Source: Chthoniobacteraceae bacterium (lineage in GTDB: Bacteria > Verrucomicrobiota > Verrucomicrobiia > Chthoniobacterales > Chthoniobacteraceae). From it: DNA of 64,000 nt. Below the pieces are notes generated by a model that was not told the origin of the DNA, made no database searches, and saw only the letters and a list, made by a program, of their open reading frames with translations. The stretch covers positions 1 to 64,000 of the forward strand of contig CANIWM010000025.1 in assembly GCA_947471505.1 (NCBI GenBank), written 5' to 3'. Of the stretch, positions 62,216-64,000 are shown in pieces; within the stretch, counting starts at the first letter, position 1, and every line of letters starts with the position of its first letter. The position numbers were made by a program, and so were the translations under genes.

Positions 62216-63088
62216 ATGGTTGCTCCGCTCAGTCATTCTAAAAACGCACAGGAAAATGTTGAGATCATTTGTGGCGACGTGCGCAGTGAATTGCGTCGCT
62301 TGCCTGCTGATTCGGTTCAATGCGTCGTGACTTCGCCGCCATATTGGGGGGTTCGCGATTATGGAGTGAGTGAGCAGATCGGAGCGGAACCGGTGCTCAG
62401 AGATTACGTGAACACGTTGACGGAAGTTTTTCGGGAAGTTCGCCGTGTGCTTCGTCCCGACGGGACTCTCTGGCTGAACATCGGGAATACCTACTCAAGC
62501 GGCGGGCGAACATGGCGTGGTGCTGATGCGAAGAACAAAGGGCGAGGGATGTCGTATCGCCCGCCGACGCCGGATGGGCTGAAGCCTAAGGACCTCATCG
62601 GGGTCGCTTGGATGGTGGCGATGGGGCTCCAGCTCGATGGTTGGTTTCTCCGCAACGACATCATCTGGAACAAGCCGAACTGCCAGCCAGAAAGTGTGAA
62701 AGACAGGCTGACTGTTTCACACGAATACCTGTTCATGTTTAGCAAAGAGGAGCGGTATCATTTTGATCAGGAAGCAATCCGGGAACCGCGAAAAGATGGC
62801 AACGGTTTCAAGAACCGGAGGACGGTCTGGAATATCAACACCGAGCCGTATTCGGAGGCGCACTTCGCAGTTTTCCCGACGGAGCTTGTGCGCCCGTGCA
62901 TCCTCGCGGGAAGTCGCGCCGGGGATACGGTGCTGGATCCGTTTTTTGGCTCGGGAACGGTGGGTCTTATCGCGCTGGAAACGAATCGTCGCTGCGTGGG
63001 AATCGAGTTAAACGAAGAGTACGTCGCGATGGCGCGGCGGCGGATGGAGGCAGTTCAATTGGATTTTCTCACTGAGGGGATTGCGTGA
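62216..63088 (+). CDS. Probable N4-cytosine DNA methyltransferase
   Basis: 290-aa type II modification enzyme of the N4/N6-methylase family (PF01555). The catalytic motif IV is TSPPYWGVRDYG (SPPY, typical of N4-cytosine enzymes), near residue 40; the SAM-binding motif I is DPFFGSGTVGL near the C-terminus, so the order IV...I is that of the beta class. GTLWLNIGNTYSSGG and RNDIIWNKPNCQPESVKDR are also family motifs. It protects the site cut by the restriction enzyme encoded convergently at 63069-63836; the two ends overlap by 20 bp. Start ATG 62216 gives a normal length. Confidence 0.92.
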   Translation: MVAPLSHSKNAQENVEIICGDVRSELRRLPADSVQCVVTSPPYWGVRDYGVSEQIGAEPVLRDYVNTLTEVFREVRRVLRPDGTLWLNIGNTYSSGGRTWRGADAKNKGRGMSYRPPTPDGLKPKDLIGVAWMVAMGLQLDGWFLRNDIIWNKPNCQPESVKDRLTVSHEYLFMFSKEERYHFDQEAIREPRKDGNGFKNRRTVWNINTEPYSEAHFAVFPTELVRPCILAGSRAGDTVLDPFFGSGTVGLIALETNRRCVGIELNEEYVAMARRRMEAVQLDFLTEGIA

Positions 63089-63836
63089 ACTTCCACTCTG
63101 CGTGGACGGTGCATGCGGACTTCTGGAGTGCCTTTATCTGTAGCTTCCGTTCGGTGCCGCCATCGAAATAGAGCTCAAAAAGCGGATGCCCTTCATCGTC
63201 CCGAACACGGCAGTATCCAGGCTTCGGGTGCTGTTTGCTGTCGCGTTTCATTTCGAGAACCCCGAGCTTTGCGCGCTCCAATACCGCCTTGTGAATCTCG
63301 ACGAGTTCGTATTGCCAGTTCGGTGCCTTGCCGACGGCGCGCAGTGTGAGGATTCGGTCGTAACGAGCGAGATGCTCGAGGAATGCATCCCGGAGGGGAC
63401 CAAGGTCCGACTCGTGTTTACCCCACTTGCCCTTGCCCATTTCCATGAACTTTGAAATCCAGATTTCCGTTGGCTTGATGCCTTTGTCCGCTTGGGTCTT
63501 CAGGCTGAAGCGATGGCCATCCACCGTTGCGTCGTGTCCGGGATTACCTTTGGTGGCTAAAGCTGCGTGCTTGCCGTGCCAGCCGAGGACTTGGACCAAC
63601 GCATACTCGAATTTGTCTTTGGTAAAGGGCTCAGCCGAGAAGATGTGATGAATCTTCAAAATATCGCCGAAATCGTAAGCGCTCATGGAATTAAGCAAGT
63701 CGCTTTGCATCAGGGATGTCTCGCTCGGAGCGCTGAGCGCCGCTGTAACCTTTTCCACCCAATAGAGCTGCCCATCCCGAAGATGGCGCACAGCAGTCGT
63801 GAGTTTTTCTATTCGTTCGTCGAGATTGTCGAGCAT
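63069..63836 (-). CDS. Probable type II restriction endonuclease
   Basis: 255-aa protein with no named family that I can give, but context and motif suggest a PD-(D/E)xK nuclease: HDATVDGHRFSLKTQADKG has an Asp (102) and, ten residues later, SLK (111-113), a layout seen in restriction enzymes that carry xLK instead of ExK. A helical N-terminus (about 1-60) precedes it. The gene is convergent and overlapping with a methyltransferase. Assignment rests on context plus motif; no purified homologue is recalled. Start ATG 63836; an in-frame extension to 63893 is less likely. Confidence 0.7.
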   Translation of the reverse strand: MLDNLDERIEKLTTAVRHLRDGQLYWVEKVTAALSAPSETSLMQSDLLNSMSAYDFGDILKIHHIFSAEPFTKDKFEYALVQVLGWHGKHAALATKGNPGHDATVDGHRFSLKTQADKGIKPTEIWISKFMEMGKGKWGKHESDLGPLRDAFLEHLARYDRILTLRAVGKAPNWQYELVEIHKAVLERAKLGVLEMKRDSKQHPKPGYCRVRDDEGHPLFELYFDGGTERKLQIKALQKSACTVHAEWKFTQSPQ

Positions 63837-63846
63837 CCGATTTCGC

Positions 63847-64000
63847 CTATAGGTGGAGGACGAATGACTCAAGGTCATTCGCCGGAACGACATCGACGTG
63901 GATGAGGTCGCGGACGTTGAGGACTTGCTGGACTTTTCCGCCGAGGGTGTGGAGGGCGGTGACGGTGGCGTTTTCGAGGCGGCGGAGCTCGCGGTAGGCG
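63847..64000 (-). CDS. Partial gene cut by the window edge
   Basis: Open frame ending in TAG (63847-63849); the visible end reads AYRELRRLENATVTALHTLG and later VDVVPANDLESFVLHL. It lies 10 bp upstream of the restriction gene start on the same strand, so it is probably the first part of the same operon. Only the C-terminal about 50 residues are inside the window; no domain can be recognised. Confidence 0.5.
   Translation of the reverse strand, partial: AYRELRRLENATVTALHTLGGKVQQVLNVRDLIHVDVVPANDLESFVLHL

Noticed and set aside
1-64000. tRNA, rRNA, tmRNA or insertion sequence
   Set aside because: No cloverleaf with CCA-type 3' end, no rRNA signature and no transposase motif was seen in any intergenic space on visual reading; a covariance scan was not possible.

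Overview
The window looks like a chromosomal stretch of a high-GC member of the Planctomycetes-Verrucomicrobia-Chlamydiae group, most likely Verrucomicrobiota. The strongest markers are the 51-aa PVC 'small basic protein' (9548-9703), paired planctomycete-type cytochrome / DUF1592-DUF1552 and DUF1549-DUF1553 proteins, a PEP-CTERM protein built from autotransporter-associated beta-strand repeats, two giant lamin-tail/CotH secreted proteins, a secreted sulfatase and EF-hand/YHYH proteins. No rRNA, tRNA, CRISPR array or insertion-sequence transposase was found. Many start codons lack a Shine-Dalgarno sequence.

Layout. 1-6600: a 21-bp tandem array, a Ser-rich hypothetical gene with a second Ser-rich tail in another frame, a chain of ATGA-coupled small genes ending in a secreted protein, a second similar cluster whose short leader peptide overlaps a helicase-associated-repeat gene, and an AI-2E-type permease. 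6780-14600: a DUF6797 protein that runs into a convergent acetyltransferase gene, the small basic protein with a clear terminator, two secreted hypotheticals, PhoH, a phospholipase-D-type lipoprotein and two small proteins. 14612-25882: two very large minus-strand genes (LTD/LamG/CotH and beta-strand-repeat PEP-CTERM). 26037-28645: a histidine kinase with two extracytoplasmic discoidin-like modules and its LuxR-type regulator. 28704-33650: a SEC-C/coiled-coil/RelE-like fusion, an XRE regulator, palindromic repeats, a second 21-bp array and an unknown two-gene unit. 33651-43279: secreted cytochrome/DUF cluster. 43471-56500: second CotH giant, YHYH and EF-hand proteins, MoxR, VWA protein, trpA. 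56601-59844: sulfatase and esterase. 59845-64000: repeat-rich spacer, then a defence-type island with HTH genes, an MmeI-C-terminus-like fragment and a probable m4C methyltransferase/restriction endonuclease pair.

How the parts may fit. The discoidin-like module in the sensor kinase ectodomain recurs inside the DUF1549/DUF1553 cytochrome. The last codons of the response-regulator gene recur as fossils upstream of both cytochrome genes and of the XRE gene. This suggests, as inference, that sensor, regulator and secreted degradative protein were once one unit (HK-RR-effector) that was copied and broken up. With the sulfatase, esterase, CotH and PEP-CTERM proteins this points to a lifestyle of binding and degrading complex polysaccharides.

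The second theme is non-coding structure. Two families of REP-like elements (GTAG or GGAG tetranucleotide next to a hairpin, in inverted pairs) change stem sequence while keeping pairing. There are also two long perfect inverted repeats (28 and 31 bp) and three degenerate tandem arrays (21, 21 and 41 bp). No transposase that could move them is in the window.
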